This document shows, piece by piece, positions 1-10,228 of a stretch of 64,000 bases of DNA (the first letter of the stretch is position 1; each line of letters starts with the position of its first letter). A model generated the notes under the pieces. It made no database searches. It had not been told where the DNA came from and was given only the letters and a program-made list of their open reading frames with translations. A program made the translations under genes and the position numbers. Source of the stretch: Tritrichomonas foetus (Eukaryota; Parabasalia; Tritrichomonadida; Tritrichomonadidae); NCBI GenBank assembly GCA_001839685.1, contig MLAK01000664.1, positions 9,938 through 73,937 of the forward strand. The letters are read 5' to 3'.

Positions 1-752
1 AAAAATATAAAAGTACAACAAAGATGTAAAAATTATAAATTAAACCAACTTATTTATTTAAGAATAGCATATTTATTCAGGGAATAATATATTAACAACA
101 TCCTATAATTCCATCGAAAACAAGTATTATATCTAAATGACGATATTCTCACACTTGGTCAGAAAAAGGAATCGCATTATTAATGTTAAATTTTCATATT
201 GGAAAAATGGTGCTTGCTACTTCAAGTTCTTTTTCTTCATTTTTAATATTTCGAGGATATAGAATATGGAATAATATCACTTTTCTTATTTGAATGCAAT
301 CATGCATCATCCTGATATGAAAGATGGAATAGAAAGTAAAAATAATTTAATAACCTGGAATTTGACGCCTGAAATTGGATTTTGGAATATTTATAAATTT
401 TTATCAACGAACAAGAAAAATTACTTATAAGAATAGATTAAACATCACAATTTCTCACTGCTATGAGTCTGAGGAAACGTCTGTTTTTCTTCCATTATGA
501 GAATGTGGAGATTTGGATGAACATTGTTTTCCTTATAATTTTTCTTGATAAATATACACAAATAAGGCAAATGGAACCATTATTTTAACCAAATAAATTC
601 AATTCTTAATCACAAATTTTCGCCAACAAATGCCACAAAAGCTGACTATAAACCTTTCATAGAGCAATATGCAATAGAAACTAAATTTTCCCTTAAAATC
701 GTTCTAAGCCCCTTTCATTAGGCAAATGAGAATATTCTGTCTTGATGAAGAA
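1..752. other. Gene-free left edge
   Basis: About 750 bases of AT-rich sequence with many stops in all frames. I see no coding region, structural RNA or repeat. It is the upstream flank of the coiled-coil gene that starts at 821. A gene cut by the window edge cannot be excluded, but no open frame runs in from position 1. Confidence 0.6.
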
Positions 753-763
753 TTTGACCTTTA
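753..763 (+). promoter_or_regulatory. TTTGACCTTTA promoter-like motif
   Basis: TTTGACCTTTA lies 58 bases before the ATG at 821. Its CCTTT core resembles the M5 element described near transcription starts in Trichomonas vaginalis (family knowledge). The same TTSACCTTT core recurs before several other genes in this window. Confidence 0.4.
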
Positions 764-820
764 TTTTCACCAATGTATTGATGCAATTTTGAATTAACGT
801 TTATTTATTTATTTTAGAAA

Positions 821-1792
821 ATGATTTATAATTTTGGTGCACTCGACAGTGATGACGAAAACACAAGTGATGAAGATGTTCCATCACAAGACCTTTCTTC
901 AGAAGATAAGAAACGCGCAGAAATTCAAAGACTTGAACAACTTCGTGATCAAAAAAGGAAAGAATTGCTTCCTTTGACCAAAAACGCAAATACGCAAGAT
1001 TCAGAACATCAGTTGCAAGTTAAAGAACTACAGAAACAAATTCTAAAGCTTTCAAAAGAAGCAGATGAACAACGAAAAACTGCATCTCAGCTTGAAATTC
1101 AACTAAAAAAGATGCCAGTCAATCCGCAACAGCAGGAGCAAATCAAACACGGGCCAAATGAAGTTCAAAATGAGATGATCAGAAATTTGAGACTCGAAAC
1201 AGATTCGCTTAAAACAGAAATTCAAAAAGCCAAAAGAGTTATTTCACAAGAAGGTGGTTGCAAAAATCGAGCCTTGCACATAAAAAAACTGAAATCACAA
1301 ATCGAAGATTTGCCCAAAGAAAGTGCACCATCTGAATCTCTTGAATACTCTCCGCCAAAAACTGGACAATCCCAATCAAGTGGAATTGACGTTCAAACGC
1401 TTCGAACACAAATTGCAGATTTATCAAATGAAAAAGAAAGTTTAAGATTAAAATTGAGAGGCCTTAAATCCCGGGTTTCTGTTTTAGAAAAAGATCCACT
1501 TAAAGCAAGAGTGAGGAAAAACCTCAAAATTTCTGAAACTAATGATGCAAGAATTGAAAAACTCAGACCAAAGAAAATTGCAATGCCAACACAGAAAAAG
1601 TTCAGAGGACATGTTGCACAACAATCACGACTTCAGGTTGTCATTCTTGGATTGAATGCAGAATTAATAGAGAGGAATAAGGAACTGAATTTGAATAAAG
1701 TTGAGCCTGGTGAGCCTGGAATTTGTAAGGAAATTGAAAGGCTTCAAAAAAGGCTTCATCTTCTCGAATCTTCTCTTTCATGTACTATTTAA
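821..1792 (+). CDS. Coiled-coil protein, function unknown
   Basis: A 323-residue protein with an acidic, serine-rich start (residues about 8-30, SDDENTSDED) followed by almost continuous heptad-like coiled coil (about 30-130 and 180-320), with a basic stretch near 230-260. There is no membrane segment, signal peptide or catalytic motif. The ATG at 821 is the first in frame and follows a stop-rich leader. The stop is immediately followed by A, giving TAAA, the type of signal linked to polyadenylation in T. vaginalis (known there, inferred here). Composition suggests a structural or scaffold protein, but I do not recognise a family. It converges on the gene at 1920-3074, with a 16-bp tandem repeat between them. 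Confidence 0.75.
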   Translation: MIYNFGALDSDDENTSDEDVPSQDLSSEDKKRAEIQRLEQLRDQKRKELLPLTKNANTQDSEHQLQVKELQKQILKLSKEADEQRKTASQLEIQLKKMPVNPQQQEQIKHGPNEVQNEMIRNLRLETDSLKTEIQKAKRVISQEGGCKNRALHIKKLKSQIEDLPKESAPSESLEYSPPKTGQSQSSGIDVQTLRTQIADLSNEKESLRLKLRGLKSRVSVLEKDPLKARVRKNLKISETNDARIEKLRPKKIAMPTQKKFRGHVAQQSRLQVVILGLNAELIERNKELNLNKVEPGEPGICKEIERLQKRLHLLESSLSCTI

Positions 1793-1815
1793 AAAATATA
1801 CACATATTTATTTAT

Positions 1816-1890
1816 GAATGAATTTTAAAGTGAATGAATTTTAAAGTGAATGAGTTTTAAAGTGAATGAGTTTTAAAGTGAATAATTTTA
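1816..1890. repeat. 16-bp tandem repeat, 4 copies plus a partial
   Basis: The unit GAATGAATTTTAAAGT occurs at 1816-1831 and 1832-1847. It recurs with one substitution (A to G at unit position 7) at 1848-1863 and 1864-1879, and a degraded partial copy follows. It lies in the short gap between two convergent genes, next to their 3' ends. It looks like a recent minisatellite; no function is visible. Confidence 0.9.
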
Positions 1891-1919
1891 AAAAATTACG
1901 TCAAATTCATAATATTTAT

Positions 1920-3074
1920 TTACCATCTGTTAAATACATCTTCTGCAAATCCATAAATATCTTTCACTACCACAACTTTTCCATTATCAAGTGTAACATT
2001 TCCACTGAAGTTTCCAAAAACTTGGTGTTGAATAGATTTTATTGCAACAAAATCTACTTTTGAAGATCGATCAACAATTGGAACAAAATCAAGTGACAGC
2101 CTTCCATCATTTGATGTAATTGTCCAAGGATCAGTATAAATTATTTCACCATTCTTTTGAGGAATGTTGAAAACAACTTGATCAATTTTATGAGCTTTTT
2201 CTTTATAAAAGATTACATTTTCTGTTGCTGATGAACGATCGGAAAATCCATATCCAAGATTGAATCCAAATAATTCACCATTCACATATGCAGACAATGA
2301 GCTCCAATACCAGCGATTCTGATAAGTCCATTTTCCACGTCCCCAATCCAAAACAGATAAAGCGTCTGCCATTTTCAGTTTAAATTCAGTCTTTCCAACT
2401 TTTATAATTCCTTTTGTTTTCATACAATTCACTTTCTCATTCAAATAAAAAGACGTTCTATCTTTTGCCCATGATGTTGCAATATTCATTGATTCCATCA
2501 ATGGTGATTGGAATAAAGTTAAATTGGCAAACAATCCAATTCTGTCTTCAGAAATTTTCATTTTCGGTGCTGATAGTGTCAAATAGCGAATTGAGCCACG
2601 ACGCTCAAATCTAAGACTAAAATTAGAATTTGACCATTCAACAACATTATCTACATTTGAAGAAGAAGATAAATTCATTTTCCCGAAAGTGAAAAATTCC
2701 ATTGCATCAATTTGTGTTGTTGTTCCATTTTCGAGATCTATGTATGTTAATGCAAGTAAGGAACCATAGCTAAGGTCAGAAATTGTGGCCGCAATACCAA
2801 ACTTATGATGATGGGATATTGTTGCATAATAATCCCATTCTTTAATTCTAATTCTGGTAATATCTTTAACTTTTGAACGTTCATATTTCCAATATGGTTT
2901 TCTAGCCCATCCTTCATTTATTATATGACCTTTATCATTTAATAAGATATTGGGTGATGTAATTTCATTTTGTATTGATGGTGAATGAAGAGGACAGAAT
3001 TCAGCATATTGAAAATAGACAAATTGTGCACAAATAGAAAGAATAAGTACCAGAATTATGGGGATAACTTTCAT
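1920..3074 (-). CDS. DUF2804-family membrane-anchored protein
   Basis: A 384-residue protein that begins with a hydrophobic stretch (about residues 3-22), either a signal anchor or a signal peptide. The rest is beta-rich. The signature DWGRGKWTYQNRWYWSS (about 243-259), followed by GELFGFNLGYG, matches the conserved core of the DUF2804 family, a widespread family of unknown biochemical role whose fold resembles lipocalin/AttH-like proteins. Several N-x-S/T sites fit a luminal location. The ATG at 3074 is preceded on the minus strand by an initiator-like TCACC about 10 bases upstream. Family assignment is by motif and fairly secure; function is unknown. Confidence 0.75.
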   Translation of the reverse strand: MKVIPIILVLILSICAQFVYFQYAEFCPLHSPSIQNEITSPNILLNDKGHIINEGWARKPYWKYERSKVKDITRIRIKEWDYYATISHHHKFGIAATISDLSYGSLLALTYIDLENGTTTQIDAMEFFTFGKMNLSSSSNVDNVVEWSNSNFSLRFERRGSIRYLTLSAPKMKISEDRIGLFANLTLFQSPLMESMNIATSWAKDRTSFYLNEKVNCMKTKGIIKVGKTEFKLKMADALSVLDWGRGKWTYQNRWYWSSLSAYVNGELFGFNLGYGFSDRSSATENVIFYKEKAHKIDQVVFNIPQKNGEIIYTDPWTITSNDGRLSLDFVPIVDRSSKVDFVAIKSIQHQVFGNFSGNVTLDNGKVVVVKDIYGFAEDVFNRW

Positions 3075-3822
3075 GAAATTTGGTGATCTGCTTCAACATA
3101 TAGAGCCAAATTAAAATTCAAAACATTAAATGATGATTGAATTTTTCAAATAAGTACCCAAATTACTATTGAAAATAAATCTTCAATTGATTTTGAAAAA
3201 TGAAGTGAATCCCATTAACTCCTAATTTCAAAGTAGATATATATTAACATAATTAACAATATACGTTTACATGATTGGAACATACGTTAGCTTTCCAAAA
3301 CCACTCTGCATTGAAGATATTTTGTCGATATCGGGTTTATTGTCTTATATTTCTTTATATTATTTCTTTCTGTGCGTAGAATAAACTAGCAACAACAACA
3401 TTATCAAAATATATATATAAAAAGGGAAAAAAATGTTCTGACACGTGATTTATATGAATCAGATGGCTTTTAATGTAGCGTCAATCAATCAGATCTCAGC
3501 TACATGAACCCGATATTCTATAGTGTCATCTGTACATTGTGTAGAGTTGGAATTTGTCGAGTTATGATAATGATTCTTGTCAATTATTTTCACATGTCAC
3601 CGATGTTTCTCATTGTGAATATGTCTTATAATGCGAATATACCAATCAGCCTGACCAATTACCAGATTATCAGAGATGAAATAAAAATTCTCAACTCTAA
3701 TTAAATCGTTGATAAAAGAACAAAATAAATAGGGAAACAATAGGAGAAAATAACAGAGAAAAATATATTTAGATACATTGCTCTTTTTCCAAGAAAGTTA
3801 TTCATTTTTCCTCTTCAGAATA
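3075..3822. other. Intergenic region
   Basis: About 750 bases between two minus-strand genes. A 66-codon frame at 3504-3704 has no recognisable features and is not called. Nothing else is seen apart from short AT runs. Confidence 0.6.
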
Positions 3823-6800
3823 TTACTTGAAGCTATTAATCATTCGAAAGAATTCGGAATTAGAGTTATGCATTATTTGTTTATACTTGTTGTTCACCTG
3901 ATGATTATCTTTCAAATTAGTGATATCTTTTGAAAAACAACATCGAAGATTTATTGTCTCATTGTAGTCAATTTCCGAGCACCATATATTAATGAATGGA
4001 TGATGTTTGCTTAAAATTTTGCGACATGTTACTTGATCTTCATTTTCAATAAAAATTAAATCATTTGGCAAGGGTAAATTTCTTAAATAAATAATAGATA
4101 TTGAATTGACAATGAACTGTTCTGATTCTTGAATTTTGAAATTTTCAAGTAATTTATTCAATCCATTTTCATTGGAATAATAAGAAAGGTTGAGTGTATC
4201 TTGAAATAAAAATAGATGACCATTGTAAAGTAATAATGAATCAAAAAAATGAGTTCGACTTGGTGCATTGAAATAATAAAAAACATCATCATTATTCACC
4301 AATTCTGGAAATTGCGAAATTTCTGTTACTGATTGAATTTCTTTTGAAGAAGACAACATGAGAACATATGCATTGTTATCTAGTGAAAGATTTTTATTAT
4401 TTTTATATATTATTCTTTTGCATTTCAAGATAACAGGCTTCCATAAAAGTAAATCTGATGAAAATTCTAAGAAAACATCTCGAATATTGGGATTAAATAA
4501 TGAACCAAATTTTGGATGTGACAAAGCTTTGTCTAGTTTAGATGCAAGTTCCTGTTCTCCATCATTACAAAATTTCATAACACATTCCCATGATACTGTT
4601 GATGTATATTGTATATTTTCCTCTGTAATGTCATTAAATATACCACTCAGTTCAACATAAATAATAAATAGAAGCCCGGCACCTGATAAATTTATACCTC
4701 GGAAAAAATTTGGAGGAGAGATAGATTGCTCCCACATCTTTCTTTGTAATATATTCAACATATCGCGTTGAATAACGGTAAAAACATCATTTCTTCTTTC
4801 ATAAAATGCATATAAAAATATTTGCCGGATATTTTTATTAACCATTTTCGCAATTGATTTAAATCGAAGAAGTATCTTCTTTTTGTCACACCTCATGCAT
4901 AAATTAGCAATATGTTTCAGTTCAATTGTATCACATACAGGTGCATATATTGGCCTTTCAGTCGAAAATGAAAACTTTCTAGAAAAGTATGAAGAGCATA
5001 TTAGATAACCCGAGTTCCGGAAACGAGGGACTAATCCATCAAAAATATGGAGATAATTTCTCCCTGAAACAAATTGAATCTTATCACCTTTCATTTGAAA
5101 TATTTGATGATTTATTTGAGACACTTTAGATATTTCTTGATTACAGAAATGATTGAAATTATCTGGTGTAATTTTTATTGGCTGATAGTTGATAATTATA
5201 TATAAGGAAGTAAAGATGAAAATAGTATTCAAATCTGTTTCAGTTTTCCTTTTGATATCACCAACAAAAAATTGATTTTTAATTTTTCGAATAAACACTG
5301 AATGTTCGAGTGTGATAGGTTTGTGATCAGAATAATAATCGATAACAATTGACTCCTGAAAATCCTCACCAAATAATAAGTGTAAAATAATATAAGGAAT
5401 AATTGTGGATTTTCCAATTCCAGGTGAACCGGTAAGATAACAATTCAAAGGTGGTATCATTGCTTTTCGTATTTTCATATATTCTCTGTAAAAAATAGGA
5501 TACCAACTTAATATTCGAATTCCTGATGTGAATGGATTATTAATACGAATAACATTCACACCAAATTGATTTTCTTCTTTTGGATCAATAGGTTGCGAAA
5601 AATCAATTGTATAATTTTCTGGTGCGCAAAATAATGAAACAAATGACTGTAGATATGGGATAAAAAAGTCACCTTCAGTTGACTCTATAGGAGAGAGTGT
5701 CACAAGATCTTTTAACCATAAAACATTACTTGAAATAATGGTATGATATATGTATTCAATTTCTATAGAAACTTCAATGGATGTGGGTGTAATTTGGAAA
5801 CATTGTGTGATATTGATAAAAGAAAGTATCATAGACAACTTTATTAATGTATTTTGATCTTGAATTTTTAAATTGTTGAATTCTTCGATGAAAGCTTCAT
5901 ATGAGTGACTTGTATGTGTTGAATGGTAACTGGCTAGATTTAGTTCACGAGGAAAGTCGCTTTTTGTGATTGTAGTTTTATCATTAATTTTTTGTTTAAT
6001 TTCTTTGTTTGAGTTGGTAAATGGGAAAAGAAATGAAAAAAGTGAGCTTATAGATGATTTTTTATTGTTGGATGGGCTCATTTTGATTAATGCATTAATA
6101 GATTGTAGAATTGATGTTATAAATGAATGTAATATTTTGTGATTAGTGAATTGGTTATTTTTAAAATATTCAATTTCCTCATTTATTGTTGAAAAATCGA
6201 GTGTTGGGAAATATATATCGGGAAAAATTGTTGAAAAGTTAATATTATATAAAAATTCACCAAAAATTAAGATTTTCCAATCTTTGAACATATCATTGAT
6301 ATCAAAACCATAAAAAATTGAACGTTTTGATACTAATCTTAAAAAACTAAATGATGTTGTGATTTTAAGTTTGATTTTTGCTGTTTTTGCTGTTTTATTT
6401 TTATTATACCAATGTATTGTTGCAACTGGACAATTTGAATCATAAAAACCAAATAAATCTTCAATATCATCTGATTTATGTGAATCTATTAATTGAAAAT
6501 ATTCTTTTGTTGTTTCTTCACTGTCCTTAAAATATGAACAAAATTGACCACAATGAAGATTTGTATTGAAATTTGGGTCAAAATCATGTGTTTTATTTTT
6601 CATCATACATACTGAATTATTTGAAAAAGTTTTTTCATCATTTCGATCAATTTCATAGCTGATATCAATTTGATGCAGAAGGTTATATTTTTCGAAGCTA
6701 GCTAATAATGGTGATAAAAAGCACCATTTCTCAATAACAAGCATAATCGAGAGAGGGTTTGGCAGAGAAATAGAACACTGGAGAACTTCACTTAAAGCAT

Positions 6801-7167
6801 CAAAATCAGAAGGGAAAAAAATTGGTTGACATGGAATTCCTTTGATGAGATAATTTGTAATATTCGAAAACATTTGGTGAATTGGCTTTATTTTGAATGG
6901 GTTGCGATTCAAATTGTACAGATTTCCATGAAATGAAGATGCGCTATCTTGATCGAATACATTGTCAAGTTCCTTTTCATATTGATTTAAAAATTCTGCT
7001 CGCCTTTTATTCAACCATTTGTCATACTTTTCAGTCAAATTCCCTTCACCATTGTAGTTGTTACTAGTGTCAATCTGATCTGACAGTTTATGATGATGCA
7101 ATGAAAAGTTTGTCAAAATTTCAATGAAAGTTCGATTCCGGGAAATAGTGAAAAGAATATCAGACAT
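3823..7167 (-). CDS. Large P-loop NTPase-like protein (RHS/Crinkler-like, tentative)
   Basis: A 1,114-residue soluble protein. The clear motif is a Walker A loop, LTGSPGIGKSTIIPYI, near residue 580. A possible Walker B, FVSGRNYLHIFDGLVP, lies about 115 residues later. It is followed by CSSYFSRKFSFSTERPIY, where sensor-type residues would be expected. The GSPGIGKS form and this spacing resemble the P-loop domain of the RHS/Crinkler-type proteins of kinetoplastids, oomycetes and other protists; that link is inference. The N-terminal ~500 and C-terminal ~350 residues match nothing I recognise. There is no signal peptide or membrane segment. The ATG at 7167 has a TCATA initiator-like motif about 10 bases upstream. 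Asparagine and phenylalanine are very abundant, as in its neighbours. Confidence 0.6.
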   Translation of the reverse strand: MSDILFTISRNRTFIEILTNFSLHHHKLSDQIDTSNNYNGEGNLTEKYDKWLNKRRAEFLNQYEKELDNVFDQDSASSFHGNLYNLNRNPFKIKPIHQMFSNITNYLIKGIPCQPIFFPSDFDALSEVLQCSISLPNPLSIMLVIEKWCFLSPLLASFEKYNLLHQIDISYEIDRNDEKTFSNNSVCMMKNKTHDFDPNFNTNLHCGQFCSYFKDSEETTKEYFQLIDSHKSDDIEDLFGFYDSNCPVATIHWYNKNKTAKTAKIKLKITTSFSFLRLVSKRSIFYGFDINDMFKDWKILIFGEFLYNINFSTIFPDIYFPTLDFSTINEEIEYFKNNQFTNHKILHSFITSILQSINALIKMSPSNNKKSSISSLFSFLFPFTNSNKEIKQKINDKTTITKSDFPRELNLASYHSTHTSHSYEAFIEEFNNLKIQDQNTLIKLSMILSFINITQCFQITPTSIEVSIEIEYIYHTIISSNVLWLKDLVTLSPIESTEGDFFIPYLQSFVSLFCAPENYTIDFSQPIDPKEENQFGVNVIRINNPFTSGIRILSWYPIFYREYMKIRKAMIPPLNCYLTGSPGIGKSTIIPYIILHLLFGEDFQESIVIDYYSDHKPITLEHSVFIRKIKNQFFVGDIKRKTETDLNTIFIFTSLYIIINYQPIKITPDNFNHFCNQEISKVSQINHQIFQMKGDKIQFVSGRNYLHIFDGLVPRFRNSGYLICSSYFSRKFSFSTERPIYAPVCDTIELKHIANLCMRCDKKKILLRFKSIAKMVNKNIRQIFLYAFYERRNDVFTVIQRDMLNILQRKMWEQSISPPNFFRGINLSGAGLLFIIYVELSGIFNDITEENIQYTSTVSWECVMKFCNDGEQELASKLDKALSHPKFGSLFNPNIRDVFLEFSSDLLLWKPVILKCKRIIYKNNKNLSLDNNAYVLMLSSSKEIQSVTEISQFPELVNNDDVFYYFNAPSRTHFFDSLLLYNGHLFLFQDTLNLSYYSNENGLNKLLENFKIQESEQFIVNSISIIYLRNLPLPNDLIFIENEDQVTCRKILSKHHPFINIWCSEIDYNETINLRCCFSKDITNLKDNHQVNNKYKQIMHNSNSEFFRMINSFK

Positions 7168-7173
7168 AATCTA

Positions 7174-7178
7174 TATGA
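7174..7178 (-). promoter_or_regulatory. Initiator-like TCATA
   Basis: On the minus strand TCATA places a candidate +1 adenine about 9 bases before the ATG at 7167. This fits the trichomonad initiator consensus TCA+1Py(T/A) and the very short leaders known in that group. Confidence 0.4.
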
Positions 7179-7922
7179 AGAATAATCCCTCAAATGATGA
7201 TAAAAAACTCTCAAAACAAGTGTAAATATAAAATATTTAAGAAAATAATAAAATGGAGTTTTTTCCTTGATGAAACAAAAAATATCTCTGTTTTATGCGC
7301 TTACCTTTGATTTAGTATCTCATAGTATGTTTTAGTATTGATATATATCTATATATATATTCCATGTTTGACTGAATAACATCCATTACATAGTTCGAAA
7401 GTTTTTTATTGAGAGAAACATTCTTTTTTCACAAAGTGGAAATATGGCATAATATTGGCATCTTGGTTATGCAAAGAATCAACAGAAAAGTTGGTCTTAA
7501 CTATCCTTTATAATGACCATAATTTTCTAAAATTTTGTTGTAACAGAGATAAAGAATATTCAATAAGAAGCTCATTGTTCTTACATAACATAGCAAAGTC
7601 TTTTTGTTTCAACTTGAACCTCTTTTTTTTTACTTCTTTGGTGCACTATCAGCAAATTGTAGTATATTAAACATGTAATCAATGAAACTCTGAAAAGTTT
7701 TTTTACAATTTACCGATTAAAAAAGATACAAATGTTATGCGATTCTATTAATGAATATATGATCATAGGGGTGTTTTTCTAGTTATTCTCCGAGTGTTAG
7801 TCAACTACAGTTCGTGATTTTTTGGTAAATTAAAAATAAGAATATGGATAATAATATAATGAATAATTTTAATTTCAACAATTATCAAACCTGTAAAGGT
7901 CACTTTATACAATGATAATCAA
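7179..7922. other. Intergenic region
   Basis: About 745 bases between two minus-strand genes. It holds AT-alternating tracts (for example near 7340-7362) and no credible coding region. The 71-codon frame near 7455 starts at TTG and has no recognisable content. Confidence 0.6.
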
Positions 7923-9338
7923 CTAATCATTGAAAAAATAAGGATGATGCAATCTTAAAATTCGGAGCAAATTCTGCGATTTATCAATATAATCAGTTGG
8001 TAATTCCAATTCTTTCGCTTCTTTAATAACACCTGAAAGAAATTCAATTATTCTTTGGGCCACTAAATCTTCAAAGGCAATATGCTCAACAATATGATGG
8101 AAAGCATCAATGATATACATTATTGAAATAAGATTATGTTCTTCTTCTAGAAAATCCATGAGAAAATGAAGATTGATATTTTCAAGTTCTTTAGTAATTT
8201 TTTCGATTTCACCATATATAAAAAAACTACAATAGCATAAAAAGGATTCTTTTCGAATAATATATTTATGATCACTCGATATTTTAGATCTCATTACTTC
8301 TAAAAAATTATAACGACAAAAAACAGACATATTTCGTTTCATTATGGTGCGAAGCAAAGAACAAAAAGATGACCAATTTCTGGTTTGGATCCAAAAATAA
8401 ATGCTTTCCAAAATATCATGAGACAAAACTTCTAAAATTTTGCATATATCAATCAATTCTTCATCTCCATTTTCGATCATATGATTTAAGATTTCCAAAG
8501 ATGGAATTATTATTGTTAATTCTGTAATGTTTAGTGTAAAAAAATAAGAAAAGAAATTGGTTGATTTTATGGTTAAATAACCAGATGGAATACTTGTTGC
8601 ACAAGATATAATTCTTAAAAAACAAAAATGATCAAGGTATTGTTTCGCACTATCATTTGTTGCCAAATTTGTATAATGAGGAATAAGTCCGTTAATCATT
8701 TCATATTCTTGTTGAGTAAGCCTTTTATATAACTTCCAAATTATTTGAAAAATATATTGGTAGAAAAGTTGGTTTTTATTTTCATGAAACTGCATATATT
8801 GAGCCAGTACCTCGATAAAATTATTATTAAGTAGAAAATAAATTTGCTTTGCATGAATTAAATAGCAGTTGATACACATGAGTGCTTCAAATGATATAAC
8901 AAGATTTGGTTTAATAAATTTAATCATTTCAAATGCTATATCATCGCGATATATATTTTCATTATACAATAAATCCAACTTCCAAAAGTTTCGAATGACA
9001 ATAATAACATTTTGCTGGACAGAAAAGATTTCTTCTTCAATATTGTTATCTTTAAAGTTGTAATAAGATTCATTTGTTTCATTTGGCAATAAATTTAGGA
9101 TGTGTTTAAAAGCTGCAACCATATCATCATTCAGCATAACTTCTTCTGATTTAATAGTTTCATTAGCTGTGGATGAAAAAGATAGACTTAAAAGAAATAA
9201 CGCGAAATTTGACAATTTGCCTTGATAATAAAAACTCAAGGCTTTTTTAATTGTTTCGTTCTCTGCCATAACATTTTCACTATGTAGTATCGTATGTTTA
9301 TACATTTTTGAAAGTTTATCAGATTTGTATTTGTTCAT
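7923..9338 (-). CDS. Armadillo/HEAT-like helical protein
   Basis: A 471-residue protein composed almost wholly of amphipathic helices of the arm/HEAT type, for example FWKLDLLYNENIYRDDIAFE followed by repeated helix pairs with leucine, isoleucine and phenylalanine cores. It superficially resembles importin-alpha-like arm solenoids, but I see no nuclear-localisation-signal-binding tryptophan/asparagine ladder and no N-terminal basic IBB domain. There is no signal peptide or membrane segment. The ATG at 9338 is first in frame. The likely role is a protein-binding scaffold. The next item upstream is a decayed discoidin-like pseudogene on the other strand. Confidence 0.6.
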   Translation of the reverse strand: MNKYKSDKLSKMYKHTILHSENVMAENETIKKALSFYYQGKLSNFALFLLSLSFSSTANETIKSEEVMLNDDMVAAFKHILNLLPNETNESYYNFKDNNIEEEIFSVQQNVIIVIRNFWKLDLLYNENIYRDDIAFEMIKFIKPNLVISFEALMCINCYLIHAKQIYFLLNNNFIEVLAQYMQFHENKNQLFYQYIFQIIWKLYKRLTQQEYEMINGLIPHYTNLATNDSAKQYLDHFCFLRIISCATSIPSGYLTIKSTNFFSYFFTLNITELTIIIPSLEILNHMIENGDEELIDICKILEVLSHDILESIYFWIQTRNWSSFCSLLRTIMKRNMSVFCRYNFLEVMRSKISSDHKYIIRKESFLCYCSFFIYGEIEKITKELENINLHFLMDFLEEEHNLISIMYIIDAFHHIVEHIAFEDLVAQRIIEFLSGVIKEAKELELPTDYIDKSQNLLRILRLHHPYFFND

Positions 9339-9560
9339 GCAATATTCACAAACAGCTACCTATCATAAATTTACATTCCTATCGTTGCTCGTAAAGTATT
9401 GAAACAGGCTATCATTCAGGGAAGATAGAAACTTTTCTAGAGTAGCTCTTAATGTTTAAAAGATGAACTTTGTTCTGAACAAAAGATAACAATAAAAATA
9501 AAAATCAAAATCGACATCAAAATAGAGACAACTTTCTAAATTACAATTTATAGCACAATT

Positions 9561-10050
9561 AATGAAGGCATAATCATTTATCTTTGCCAGAAATGTTCAG
9601 GTAATCCTCATGATTTTGGTCTAGTTAAAGTCACTTCTTCTTCTTCTGCTTATGATTCAAATTATCAACCTAAAAAATCCATTAATCTGTTCGATGATAA
9701 CGATAATGTTTTATAATAAGCTCTAACATCTCCAAATTAATGGATTTGCTATCAATTTTAAGATTTCCCATTCAAAATATCCAGATATCTCATTCGAACT
9801 TTTGTAGTGATAAAAATTGGGGGCATTTGAAAAATTGGGTTCATGAAACATCAAAAGATGGAAAATCAAGACAAAAAAAATATTGCTATACAAATTGTTC
9901 ATTGTTAAATGAATTAAAAAAGCATTCATCACTTAACATCAAATCTACAAATTCCCAAAGAATGTTGCACTTATGTTCCTGGACAAGTTTCTGTGACTTC
10001 TATCAAAATTTTTTACCACAAGTGAAACTTTTTAATGCAATGAAAAAGTG
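9561..10050 (+). pseudogene. Decayed discoidin-like (F5/8 C-like) domain remnant
   Basis: In the frame starting at 9561 the translation reads GIIIYLCQKCSGNPHDFG, then VKVTSSSS and NYQPKKSINLFDDNDNV. This parallels the C-terminal domain of the intact gene at 17673-19049 (GIIHHLTKECDGN, VDVTSST, DFYPQNAVDL). Two stops follow at about 9713-9718. A matching stretch WICYQF (intact gene WICYDF) is flanked by further stops. After a frameshift near 9770 the similarity continues as NWGHLKNWVHETSKDGKS (intact gene GWHLQTWIIEGSNEEGKW). At least four in-frame stops and one frameshift mark it as a dead copy. No BTB-like half is visible upstream, so the copy is probably 5'-truncated. Confidence 0.8.
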
Positions 10051-10194
10051 ATCTCTATAAGATGCAATTATTTAGCTTCTCTATCTTTATATTAAAAAGA
10101 TAATAATGTTATTAATTTGAAATATATTCGATAGTAATCATGTTCAATGCCATATTTTAAAATACTTAATATTTTGTGTAATTTCTGAACCAAT

Positions 10195-10211
10195 ACACCT
10201 TTCTCTTCATT
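10195..10211 (+). promoter_or_regulatory. ACACCTTTC plus TCATT initiator-like site
   Basis: ACACCTTTC at 10195-10203 is followed by TCATT at 10207-10211. The candidate +1 adenine lies 20 bases before the ATG at 10229. Both elements resemble those of trichomonad core promoters. Confidence 0.4.
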
Positions 10212-10228
10212 GTTGGAGATTTAGGGGC

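Noticed and set aside
3504..3704. 66-codon plus-strand frame with hydrophobic content
   Set aside because: No family features, no convincing promoter, and its composition is what AT-rich noise gives.
7455..7670. 71-codon plus-strand frame
   Set aside because: Opens with TTG, no recognisable domain, low-complexity end.
9740..10051. 103-codon plus-strand open frame
   Set aside because: It is the frameshifted tail of the discoidin-like pseudogene, not a separate gene.
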